Assembly (NCBI RefSeq): GCF_037176765.1
Contig: NC_090023.1
Location: forward strand, 207,121,006-207,185,005
From: Anolis sagrei
Lineage: Eukaryota > Chordata > Lepidosauria > Squamata > Anolidae
Length of the DNA stretch: 64,000 nucleotides
Direction of reading: 5' to 3'
In this document: positions 36,201 through 42,677 of the stretch, one piece after another
How the letters are laid out: every line of letters begins with the position of its first letter
Numbering within the stretch: position 1 is the first letter of the stretch
Position numbers and translations under genes: made by a program
The notes under the pieces: generated by a model
Databases searched by the model: none
Told to the model about the DNA's origin: nothing
What the model saw: the letters and a program-made list of their open reading frames with translations, nothing else

Positions 36201-39200
36201 GGGATTTCTTCCCAGCCCAGTACAGAGATTTACATACTAGAAATATCAGTCAGTCCTCCTCTTTGCAGATTCAACAACTTATTTGAACTCTGGCTGGGTG
36301 CTGCTACAGAGGTACAAATCTCTCCCCGACCCTGATTGGGGCTTTTTGATGCTGAGCAGAATTCTGGAAAATGTAGTTTAGGACAGGGCCATTTGAATGC
36401 ACTGGCATAGAGCACCTCCTCTTTCCAAACTACATTTCCCAGAGTTCTGTGCTTCCTCAGTCTTTTCCCCATGCCCACATGTTGGAAATTACAGCATAAG
36501 TTTGAATTTAACAAATTTGATCCAACTTATGAGGACTAACAAAAATTTTGCACAGCCCTATTTTCCCCTATTGCCTTTATTTTCAGTTCCCTCATGAACA
36601 AGTAAGGATCAACCAGCCCTCAAGATCACCTCAAAACCACTTCAAGCAATATCTGAAAGAAGATACAGACATATGATCCCAACATCATCATCTTTATGAC
36701 TTTTAACGTTTTTGTTTGATGAAGAACCATTTGAAAGCCAGTGTAATGTATTTGTGCCCTTTTGTTGACTAAGAATTATTGGACCACAATGTCCGGACTG
36801 AGTTGGATGCGTTTTATATGTATTTTAACTTATTTGTATTTTTAATCTATTGTATTATGTATGTTGCTTTAAAATGTTATTTATTGTGTAGCATTGAATT
36901 TTTGCTGTTAGCCCTTCGGAGTCCCTCCACAGAGGTAGAGAAGAACGGGATAGAACATTTCTAAATAAATAAATAAATATTAAAGTTATCAATGCAATGT
37001 GCATTTTGAATGTTGTTGTATTTGCTGCATAGTCAACACAGCTACCCATACATTCGTGGTGTAGGTGTGTCTTGATTTCTCTGTCCTCATCCACATTTTT
37101 TGTGTTATTTTACCAATTAAATAAAATGCATGGGATCAGTGTAATGAAAGTAGCAGAGTTGAAAATGTGCTTACATATTTATTAGATTTTTGTTGCTTCT
37201 ATTGTACTAGGAAGGACAAAATGCCATCCTGTTCTTTCTTTCAGCTGACCGAGTGCAAACTAGTTTTTTTTTTAAAAAAAGTTCTCAATTTGCAGCCAAG
37301 GCTTAAGGAGGAAATGGGAAGAAGAAATAAAAACCGAGTCATTACAAAAATAACCAAAAGAATGTGTCAGAAGAGGATTAACTAGGACTATCTCTGCTAA
37401 ACTAGGACAGCTGGAGACATGTTTGCAGGGAACCCATGTGTAGGATTGTCTAAACCACTGGACTGCCCAACATTTTCCTCCCAGCACTTTTGTTCAAGTA
37501 TATTGGTGGATATTTCTGTTCTAATGGCACTCAACAGAGTCTAAAATAATATTTTAATACAATTAGTCATCTGTATCCATAGATTTTGCATCCATGAATT
37601 CCACCATCCATGGTTTGACATTAAGAAAAATACAGCAAAACAGTCTTGATTTTGTCATTTTATATAAGGGATACAATTTTACTACATTGTTATATATGAT
37701 ATAATGTGACTTGAGCACCCATGGATTTTAGTATTCATGGGATATGTGTGTGTGACTTGGAACAAAGTCCTGTGTATACTGATGACCTATTGGGATGCAA
37801 GTATACTTCAATCAAAATTATCATTTAAACAACATGGTATTTATTTACCTCTTTTTCTCTGCAAGTTTCATATAGGATGTTGGCCCACTCCTCAACTTCT
37901 TTGCTAATGTTTCAAATATGTGGTTTCAGAAAACAGGTACAGAAAAAAACACAAGTAAGTGGTTATTTTTCTATGTAAAACTTGTCAAATTTTATAACAC
38001 ATTCACGCAAAATAGTACTTTCAAAATAATCAGAAGTTTCTGAAGAAAACCTTATCCCTTACATCCTAAGTATAATTTGAAAAAGATTGTAACTTTTAAC
38101 TTCTGGAAAAATCAATCTTAAAAGTACCTTGTCCAGGCTCTGACCCTAAATGATATTGTTTGCTCTCTGTTCACTCAACATCTAAAGCAGTGGAAGAACC
38201 TTCAGCCCTCTAGATGTTAATATGTTTTGTGACTTTATCACACAGGTGGCTGCAAGCATCATAGGAGCCCCACACCGCTCATCACACAACACATGCTCAC
38301 TTCCGGCAGGGCTCCATCAACCAGCTGTGTTGCATGCATCCTATAACATTTCGCGCTGAACATGGGAGGCTTCCTGTGTGCCATTGGGAACCACAGGGCC
38401 AGCGCAGGGGGAAGCTGCATGGTGATGCTTCCCCACGTATGATGGGGAAATGTTACTGTGGTTGAGGTGGGGTGTGAGGTGCCAGGATTGCCCTGGTGCC
38501 CTGCGGATTCATCACAGAAGCTGGTGAATCGCCCTGCTGCCCCTCATGTAATGAGGTCCTTACTCTCATCATACCTCATCAGCCTGGTTAGAGTGGATGA
38601 GAACTGTTATTCAATGGCATCTTCCCCTGGTCTAAATTTTATAGTTGCTAATTTTTCAAAAACAAAAGTGAGTGTGTTTACATTATCCAGTTACTGAAAC
38701 AAGATATTGAAAAACTAGAACAGGTCTGAAGGAGTGCAATCAAAATAATTAAATGTCTGGAGGCCATGTCCTATGAAGAGTAGCTTTAAGAGTTGGGTAT
38801 GTATAACTTCCAAAGAGAAAGTTAAGAGGGAACATGATAGTCGAGTTGAAATATTTGATTCCATTGCATTGAACCATGGCAGCTAATGCGGTATCAAATT
38901 ACATTTATTCTACAGTGTACCCTTGAGAATCCAGAGCTTTGTTGGCATGAAAGGTCTGGACTCGTTTTTTTTTTTGCTGGCTGCAGGGCACATAGTACCC
39001 TTAAAAATGACATAAATCACTTTCTTGAAGTAGAAAAGAAGGGAAGAATCTTCCAAATAATCTGATTTGTAATCTTAAAAATGTCCTACTATTTGTTTAC
39101 AAGTCCTTATTTAAAATTACAAAACTGATTCTAAAACACATCCCAATAACTATGAAGGAAACTGGCACTCAATAAAGGGGGAAGAACCTACCATTGAGCA

Positions 39201-42200
39201 TTTGTTTGATTTGAGATCAGGCTGTTGTTGTTTTTTTTTTAAATGCCATTCTTTGTTGAATTAACAGAAGGTATTCAGTGTCCGGGAAGAAGAGGCAAGA
39301 TTTCGGTAAAGACGCTTAACATGATTTGTACCATCTTTTTTTCAAGTAGCAGTTGATCTTCTTACTCATGATTATAAAAGCTAAGGGAGGGGCTGAGATA
39401 CAGCTTAGAAAGGGGTGTTTGTTTTTTTTTTTTTTGAGACTATAACTTTGCAATCTCCAAAAGTAACTTTTTTGAGAATTTGTTGAAGACACAAGTGTTT
39501 GATATTGCTTTCAGGTGCCATAGCTCTTGTAATTTGTAGTTTGATAAAGTGTTTGGTACACTTTAGTACACTCCCTTGGACTAGGGAAATCTAACTCAGA
39601 TCTCATCCCACAAAAGGGAGAGGGTGAAGCAGGGGAAGATTATTATCCCCCACTAAACCCACGCCCACCCCAGTGCTTCCCCCTGTCCCTTGTGGTTAGA
39701 ATCAGCACCACTGCCATGTCCTCCGGGGTGTCACCACTGGTTTTACTGGCCAGAAGCAGTTCTCCAACAGAAGTTTAAAGCCACAACAGGGCTCTCCCCT
39801 GCATGATTACCGGAAGCAATGTTTCTAGAAAGGCTCTGCCAGGGAGCTGCTTCTCCTTGTGAATCAGTAGTGTGTTATCTTGATGCACAGACATGGGATT
39901 GCCAGAATCCAGGCCAACCCAGCTGTCCATATATCAAAATCACTGGGGTCATGCCTAAGTTTCCTGAATGTTTTGGAGTAACACTACATTTTTTCCGATG
40001 AATTAAAGGCTAAAAGCAGCACCTCTGTTGCAGAACTGGCTGCACATTTTATGGACTGCTTGCAGCAAGTCTGAAGTGAAGCAAAGAAACCTTCTTTAGG
40101 CCATATAAATTGCCATTGCAAACTAAAACACCTCTTGCTTTTATTTAACCCACAGGTATACTTCCTAATCTGCATTCTGAGTAAGATGAGATACAGTCAT
40201 AAGAACAAGAAAATAGTTCTCTCTCCACACCCAGATGCTTTGCAGTGGCAGTTTAAATATAAGCAGATATGTTTCTCTTCCCAAACTATTTCTTTTTTCT
40301 GCCCTGTGCCACAAACTATAAAAGGTGAATCTTTAGTTTGAATAACATGAATGAAGATTTTAACAGTTATTTCTTGATTTGTGGATAATATGTTCTAGCC
40401 ATGTTTGAGGTCCTAGTATTCCTGCAAATCTGAAAATTCTACCCATCTCTCTTAGAAGAATGGTGTCCTTACCTGTCTGTTCCAATAAGGTAGAAATCTC
40501 TGTTCCCTGTTCTGATGGTCATCACTTCTGTGGGCACGCATTTAAACATCTTCCTCACCATTGCCATTTTCTCACTATCAGCTATGCCAATTTCAATTTT
40601 TGAAGTTCTGTTACAGAAATATATATACATATATATATACTTGTAAAAGTTTATAAAATGTATTGTTGACCATCCATGTACATTTTCTTTAACCACCTCG
40701 TCTGATGGTGCATCCCTCCATGTGATCACTCTGCTGGTGAGGTGAGGGGCCCATGCCACGCCCTTAAGAGGAGCACCACCACCAGCCATTATCGGCCATA
40801 AGATAAAGTTCTATTTTTAAAAGAAATATTTACCAATGAGAATTTTAGTAAAATATAACATCCTATCTAGTCTAGCATTCTGTTCAAATGGGGGCCAACC
40901 AGTTGCTTATGAGAAACTGTAAGCAAGACATTAATTCACTCAAAGTGTCAACCCATGTCCCCCAGAACTAGTATACTGTGGCACATTGCTTCTGATACTG
41001 GAGTTAATATATAGTCATTAGGATCAGCAGTCAATGATTAACCTTTATTTTTTAAAAAAGCCTAATTTACCTTTGAAGTCGCCCATATCTTTGTCCATCT
41101 TTTGTGGTAGCAAAGTCTACAGTTTGTATGTCTGTTGTGTAAAGAAATATTTGGTTTTATTTTCCCTAAACCTCCTACTATTTGGTTTCACTGGACAATT
41201 AATTGCAGCTCCATACCATCAATGTTAATAAGATTTAGGTGTGATTTTATCTTCATTGGAGGTTTAGGCAATTTTTAGTTTCTGTGACAGACTGTATGGA
41301 CCATATCACATTAAGGTTGAGATTCTCCCTGTATTGTGATTAATCTGTGGAGTCCCAGCTGGGGGGAAGTGGAGAACTGTCGCCCAACGCCTCTCATTGC
41401 CCGATTTACCACTGGCTCTATCCCATGGGGGAAAGCATCCTCCGCCCAGCTTCTCCCTGTTGATCCAATGTAACACAGGAAGCCCCCCCCCCCCCATGTT
41501 GCTGCAGCAGCGGCATACATCACTTGCTCTCCCCTTTTGCCATGAAGTCCTACCGGAAGTAGATGTAGGTTGTGTAATGGGATCCATGGCAAAAGGGGAG
41601 AGCAAGTGGCATATGATAGGCAAATTAGCCTGTATGATGAGGCCGAATATCTTTTTCCCAAGCACAAATGATTATATTAGCCAACTAATTTTGGAAGGCT
41701 TTTAAAAATGTGCTTCTTTGCTTTGAAATGTACATGTAACCCTTATGGACCACTGACATTTAATAGGCTTAGTGACATGCACTTTATGGAGTAATATTGG
41801 TGGCGTTTGGTTACTTGATCGTTTGAGCAGTTGCCCAGATAAGAGTGGGTTAGGGCTAGCAAATCCTGGAGCTGTGCCTTCTGGGCTTCTAGTGTATGAA
41901 ATAATTTGTTTGGACTTCTTCAAAGACTAAATACTAATCTAACTGGGAAGGACTTTATGCAGACCTCACTGTCTAGTGGGTGATGTGGGAAGAACTCTGC
42001 AAGACCATAAAGTTCTAAATCTAAAATGACTTCAATGAACATTTAAATTCAACATACAGCATACAGCCTAGTATAGAATGAAGGCACAACTTCATTTTTG
42101 GTATAAGAGGGAATTCATATTTCAAATAATCAGTGCCTTGGTTAAAAGAAACCTTAGTAGATATCATTTGATACATACTCATTAATTTCAATGTTGCCCT

Positions 42201-42659
42201 TTAGCTGTTGATCTTTGAAATACCTCAGGATATAACCATTTTTGATTGACTTGGAAAGGGTAAAGTGTCGTTTTTTCCAGGATGTCTGTAGACAGAAAGA
42301 AAGATTGTGTTTTCAAACCCAATTGAACAATAAATAAATAAATAGATATAATAATCTATTATTCTTATGGCATTGCTGAAGTGTGATTATCATTTTGCTA
42401 ATTATACCTGATTAGTGAAAAGATGGATTGGGGGAGATTTTCTGAAGAAGCCATGCTTGCAGACATTTTCATAATCATCACTTCCTGACAAAAGAAAAAA
42501 AATAGATATAATTCACCCTGAATCTCCTAAGGATGGCACCTCTCGCTGCTGGATTCTCTCCATATTGATTAACACCAAACATGAAAATGTGAAGGAAACA
42601 GTTATGGGTTTTATATAATTCAGTCTTGTACCTATGGAAGATGGTCTTGAAGAATCCAT
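20119..42659 (-). CDS. PLEKHS1: PLEKHS1, PH domain-containing family S member 1 (whole gene, 15 coding exons)
   Basis: Fifteen coding exons join with consistent phase from an ATG at 42659-42657 to a TAA at 20121-20119, giving 1398 nt (465 residues; human about 460). The PH domain spans about residues 12-134 (WKKR at 38-41, closing-helix W122). A linker (about 172-340) holds repeated tyrosine motifs (QYEE, IYESP, DYASP, YISM at 289-292) and a PxxxPR-type proline stretch. The last four exons carry the conserved VVQLSI, LTEASG, VSQW and GDYIVAVND stretches. PH domains bind phosphoinositides, and mammalian PLEKHS1 is linked to PI3K signalling; YISM fits the p85-binding YxxM pattern. Identification is from remembered human sequence and from CASP7 next door in the same orientation. 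Exons 6 and 7 duplicate exons 1 and 2 and may be optional. The protein ends about 35 residues earlier than human. A minus-strand AATAAA at 19421-19416 is the first poly(A) signal noticed, about 700 bp downstream, and is uncertain. Confidence 0.9.
21068..21309 (-). repeat. tRNA-derived SINE (second squamate family) in PLEKHS1 intron 14
   Basis: The minus strand begins GGAGCTGCGGTGGCGCAATG, an A-box-like head, with a B-box-like GGCAGTTCAAATCC. The body has 'cacaccagaagtgacttgc' and the end is 'ctcaagttactcctgaca'. It is a different family from the SINE at 7470 and shares head organisation with that at 9945. Confidence 0.75.
22013..22149. repeat. Palindromic MITE, GGGCCCTTCCACACAG family
   Basis: The left end CAGGGCCCTTCCACACAG is mirrored at the right by 'ctgtgtggaagaggcatcag'. 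The centre has 'caaggcagataatcc' and 'ctgggttatctgag'. Related to 11184-11323 and 31684-31822. A further fragment is at 22390-22450. Confidence 0.7.
22832..23245 (-). mobile_element. L2-like LINE 3' end in PLEKHS1 intron 14
   Basis: The minus strand encodes [20 protein letters not shown], then VPLPPDL, the C-terminal AP-x-LWNSLP motif of CR1/L2-group reverse transcriptases. It is followed by an A-rich 3' region and the tail seen on the plus strand as 'tttatatccctcccttcgca'. Frame breaks present. Confidence 0.75.
23310..23556 (+). repeat. tRNA-derived SINE next to PLEKHS1 exon 14
   Basis: Has 'gaccagggttagaatccctg' (B-box region), 'acccactgggagaccttggg', 'aagaaaacccatgatag' and the tail 'ggaattgacttgaagg'. 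It ends only about 50 bp from the donor side of exon 14 (23607), and lies antisense to PLEKHS1. Confidence 0.8.
23607..23742 (-). CDS. PLEKHS1: PLEKHS1 coding exon 14 (PDZ-like part)
   Basis: A 136-nt exon runs from TGGTCCACCACAG to GAG|GTAAGG. The first T completes Cys from exon 13. It encodes [20 protein letters not shown], then [19 protein letters not shown] and RSRRKE. Human has [20 protein letters not shown] and [20 protein letters not shown]. The GD-x-I-x-x-VN pattern followed by a helix-like EEISLF stretch resembles the second half of a PDZ domain; that fold is my inference. Confidence 0.95.
23743..25649. other. PLEKHS1 intron 13
   Basis: No additional exon or repeat family recognised. 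Introns 12 (25752-27244) and 11 (27452-29230) are likewise largely unique, apart from the CR1 tail and Tigger-like MITE listed near 28.5-28.9 kb. Confidence 0.5.
25650..25751 (-). CDS. PLEKHS1: PLEKHS1 coding exon 13
   Basis: A 102-nt exon follows the strong acceptor TTTATTTTCTCTTTCAG and ends TATG|GTAAGA. It is split by one base at the 5' side and two at the 3' side, matching exons 12 and 14. It encodes [20 protein letters not shown], then [13 protein letters not shown] and a split Cys codon. Human has VINYLALTEATGRIC in the same place, including the Cys. The exon holds no stop in the used frame and is shorter than most ORF cut-offs. Confidence 0.92.
27245..27451 (-). CDS. PLEKHS1: PLEKHS1 coding exon 12 (proline-rich and start of C-terminal module)
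   Basis: A 207-nt exon runs from ACTTTGTTAG to CCTTAG|GTAAGA. The first base completes an AT codon (Ile) from exon 11. It encodes a Pro/Thr-rich stretch ending in [15 protein letters not shown], then [14 protein letters not shown], matching human SLTVVQLSILI. PTPLPR fits the PxxxPR pattern bound by CD2AP/CIN85-type SH3 domains; a partner is not shown by the sequence. Confidence 0.88.
28446..28606 (+). mobile_element. CR1 LINE 3' end fragment
   Basis: Nearly identical in content to the 3' end of the CR1 at 34990-35148: 'gtggaggctcc', 'ggaagcttttaaacagaggc', 'gccatctgtcaggggt', 'ggactggatgg', ending in CR1-type 'gattctatg' repeats. Confidence 0.85.
28726..28920. repeat. Tigger-like MITE (intron 11)
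   Basis: Reverse orientation relative to 595-790: 'ggtttggttcccaaac', 'gataccaacatctgtggatg' and 'tgcatggttgaatttgtag'. Confidence 0.5.
29231..29313 (-). CDS. PLEKHS1: PLEKHS1 coding exon 11 (YxxM motif)
   Basis: An 83-nt exon runs from TGCTCGTAG to ACAT|GTAAGTG, ending two bases into a codon. It encodes [19 protein letters not shown], then [12 protein letters not shown] fits the YxxM consensus bound by the SH2 domains of PI3K p85, and human PLEKHS1 has YEPM in the comparable region. The acceptor has a modest pyrimidine tract; a second AG a few bases downstream is a possible alternative. Confidence 0.82.
29719..29811 (-). CDS. PLEKHS1: PLEKHS1 coding exon 10 (tyrosine motif exon)
   Basis: A 93-nt exon runs from TCTATATTTTAG to CAG|GTAACTT, phase 0 at both ends. 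It encodes [18 protein letters not shown], then [22 protein letters not shown] matches human ENHYLTPRS, placing it firmly in the linker. With exon 9 it gives two successive acidic-Tyr-x-[ST]-Pro-Arg units. Confidence 0.87.
30027..30250 (-). repeat. LINE 3' tail (L2-like) with AT-rich simple sequence
   Basis: An ATTT repeat is followed by 'tttatatgctgccctttctc' and 'ccgaaagggactcagagcgg', the reverse complement of the common L2-like LINE terminus in this window. A TATA-rich low-complexity stretch follows to about 30250. Confidence 0.65.
30729..30839 (-). CDS. PLEKHS1: PLEKHS1 coding exon 9 (tyrosine motif exon)
   Basis: A 111-nt exon follows TGGGCTGTTAG and ends CTT|GTGAGT, phase 0 on both sides. 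It encodes [20 protein letters not shown], then [17 protein letters not shown]. The [11 protein letters not shown] end resembles human EENHYLTPRSV and also the end of exon 10 (NDYASPRS). Acidic residues before a tyrosine suit a tyrosine-kinase substrate; phosphorylation is inferred. Confidence 0.85.
31203..31458 (+). repeat. 5S rRNA-derived SINE (Sauria type), decayed
   Basis: 'gattcgatctgattttgaaa', 'gctaaacagggtcagc' and 'gagtacttggatgaaagatc' closely follow the 5S rRNA internal promoter (GATCTCGTCTGATCTCGGAA, GCTAAGCAGGGTC, GTACTTGGATGGGAGAC). The 3' half ends 'gccaccataagtcaataagt', the tail type shared with the tRNA SINEs here. A 5S-derived SINE family is known from squamates. Confidence 0.8.
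31684..31822. repeat. Palindromic MITE (intron 8)
   Basis: The ends 'ggccccttctacacag' and 'gtgtagaagggcccc' are inverted. Inner pairs 'agataatccagttcaaagc' and 'ataatgtggattatctgcc' show a folded layout. A second MITE fragment ('taattctacagtgtaaatgc') is at 31900-31965. Confidence 0.72.
32004..32087 (-). CDS. PLEKHS1: PLEKHS1 coding exon 8 (linker)
   Basis: An 84-nt exon lies between TTCTTAAATCAG and GAA|GTAAGTA, at codon boundaries on both sides. It encodes [19 protein letters not shown], then EQCHGNQYE. It is a low-complexity Ser/Glu-rich linker with a terminal tyrosine. Similarity to human is weak, as expected for this part of the protein; the call rests on strong splice sites, frame and position. 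Confidence 0.75.
32285..32455 (-). repeat. tRNA-derived SINE (intron 7)
   Basis: 'gacttcaagtaatttctaac', 'gggcaagatttgttcagaga', 'cctctgaaggtgagagaatg' and 'gacttggccaagtgg' mark the reverse orientation of the 7470 family. Confidence 0.75.
33163..33214. repeat. (TATC)n microsatellite
   Basis: About twelve tatc units ending 40 bp from exon 7; likely polymorphic. Confidence 0.95.
33256..33320 (-). CDS. PLEKHS1: PLEKHS1 coding exon 7, duplicate of exon 2
   Basis: A 65-nt exon follows TTTTCTTTTGTCAG and ends ACA|GTAAGT. Two bases complete the codon begun in exon 6, and it exits at a codon boundary. It encodes [20 protein letters not shown] plus Thr and resembles exon 2 ([14 protein letters not shown]): the E-VCK-x3-F-[RK]2-SPP pattern is kept, while the last residues before exon 3 are absent. 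Exons 6 and 7 together are 111 nt, so inclusion or skipping preserves the frame into exon 8. Confidence 0.6.
33474..33519 (-). CDS. PLEKHS1: PLEKHS1 coding exon 6, duplicate of exon 1
   Basis: A 46-nt exon between TTTTCTTTGCCAG and ATAG|GTACAAT is 38/46 identical to exon 1 by eye, with the same length, phase, splice context and ATG (33501-33499, AAAATGG). Read through from exon 5 it gives [15 protein letters not shown]. Human PLEKHS1 as I recall it has no matching segment here. It may be an internal cassette, an alternative first coding exon, or unused. The frame is open, which argues against simple decay. Confidence 0.6.
33610..35443 (+). mobile_element. Helitron (non-autonomous), interrupted by CR1
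   Basis: Starts TCTATATATATAAAAATG after an A (33609) and ends GATAGCTAG before a T (35444), as expected for Helitron insertion between A and T with a TC start and CTRR end. Near the 3' end GCCAC and GTGGC form a short hairpin (35413-35430), also typical. The Helitron part is only about 430 bp (33610-33740 plus 35150-35443); the rest is a CR1 insertion. No Rep/helicase coding sequence. Confidence 0.82.
33742..35148 (+). mobile_element. CR1 LINE, reverse transcriptase and 3' end
   Basis: The plus strand encodes [58 protein letters not shown] and [12 protein letters not shown] (catalytic FADD). It then gives [32 protein letters not shown] and [20 protein letters not shown], ending in GATTCTATG repeats. 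The RT is spread over about three frames with stops, e.g. WLNG-stop at 34121-34123. It is 5'-truncated with no endonuclease. It lies antisense in PLEKHS1 intron 5, inside the Helitron. Confidence 0.95.
35648..36560. mobile_element. DNA transposon-like element with TAGGGCTGTGCAA terminal inverted repeats
   Basis: TAGGGCTGTGCAA at 35648-35660 and its exact reverse complement TTGCACAGCCCTA at 36548-36560 bound a 913-bp AT-rich element. An inner inverted pair ('ggaaaatgtagtttagg' and 'ccaaactacatttcc') lies near 36370-36440. No transposase ORF and no clear target duplication. Confidence 0.65.
36740..36982 (+). repeat. L2-like LINE 3' end
   Basis: AT-rich 3' untranslated region with 'gccttcggagtccctccac' and 'gtagagaagaacgggatag', then an (AAAT)n tail at 36962-36980, the plus-strand form of the LINE termini seen elsewhere here. 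Confidence 0.6.
37570..37745. repeat. Tigger-like MITE (intron 5)
   Basis: 'gattttgcatccatgaattc', 'caccatccatggtttgac' and 'gacttgagcacccatggatt' match 595-790. It ends about 100 bp from exon 5. Confidence 0.6.
37849..37903 (-). CDS. PLEKHS1: PLEKHS1 coding exon 5 (PH domain C-terminal helix)
   Basis: A 55-nt exon runs from AAACATTAG to GAG|GTAAAT. Its first base completes the AG left by exon 4 to give Ser. It encodes [18 protein letters not shown]. The tryptophan in an amphipathic helix is the hallmark of PH domain ends and aligns with human EKIKDWVSFM. The acceptor has a poor pyrimidine tract, but phase and protein match support it. Confidence 0.85.
38220..38590. repeat. GC-rich interspersed repeat (intron 4)
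   Basis: GC-rich relative to flanks, with 'ttatcacacaggtggctgca' and 'tcatgtaatgaggtc'. Its themes (CATCACA, AAGCCTCCC) resemble 41340-41650 and 16010-16195. Probably a decayed DNA transposon; no ORF supported. Confidence 0.35.
40473..40607 (-). CDS. PLEKHS1: PLEKHS1 coding exon 4 (PH domain)
   Basis: A 135-nt exon follows TTTCTGTAACAG and ends ACAG|GTAAGG. The first A completes the split GA codon of exon 3. It encodes [20 protein letters not shown] and then [17 protein letters not shown], clearly matching human [20 protein letters not shown] and VMSIRTTNREYFLIGHD. These are the later PH strands. Conservation is high and no frame problem is seen. Confidence 0.95.
41340..41650. repeat. GC-rich repeat with a perfect 24-bp hairpin (intron 3)
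   Basis: Positions 41521-41544 and 41585-41608 are exact inverted copies (24 bp) around a 40-bp loop. The loop contains 'accggaagtagatg', related to 'actggaagtagatc' at 16110. A C-run is at 41482-41495. Likely a foldback DNA element in intron 3 of PLEKHS1. Confidence 0.55.
42179..42285 (-). CDS. PLEKHS1: PLEKHS1 coding exon 3 (PH domain core)
   Basis: A 107-nt exon follows TGTCTACAG and ends GA|GTATGT, two bases into a codon. It reads [13 protein letters not shown], then GYILRYFKD and GNIEIN. This is the WKKR / F-x-L / YF-K / G-x-I pattern of PH beta strands 2-4 and aligns with human TSWKKRFFILSK. The basic residues after the tryptophan are where many PH domains contact phosphoinositide head groups; binding here is inferred. 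Confidence 0.93.
42408..42484 (-). CDS. PLEKHS1: PLEKHS1 coding exon 2 (PH domain, first strands)
   Basis: A 77-nt exon lies between TTTTGTCAG and CAG|GTATAATT, entering one base into a codon and ending at a codon boundary. It encodes [18 protein letters not shown] and then IHLFTNQ. This matches the human segment [20 protein letters not shown] just before TSWKKR, so it is the first part of the PH domain. A similar exon recurs at 33256-33320. Confidence 0.88.
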
Positions 42660-42677
42660 TTTGTTTATTACTTCAAC
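42632..42677 (-). CDS. PLEKHS1: PLEKHS1 coding exon 1 (start codon)
   Basis: The 46-nt exon follows a pyrimidine-rich acceptor (TTTTCTTTGTCAG) and ends at ATAG|GTACAAG. The start codon at 42659-42657 sits in AAAATGG, with A at -3 and G at +4, a strong vertebrate initiation context. Eighteen nucleotides upstream in the exon are presumed 5' untranslated sequence, although the frame stays open there. It encodes MDSSRPSSI plus one base of the next codon. Human PLEKHS1 also starts with a short leader before the PH domain, which supports this ATG. Upstream non-coding exons and the promoter are not located. Confidence 0.8.

Noticed and set aside
41306-41665. Overlapping 119- and 118-codon minus-strand ORFs
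   Set aside because: They lie in a GC-rich foldback repeat within PLEKHS1 intron 3 and are read in two frames equally well, so they are compositional.
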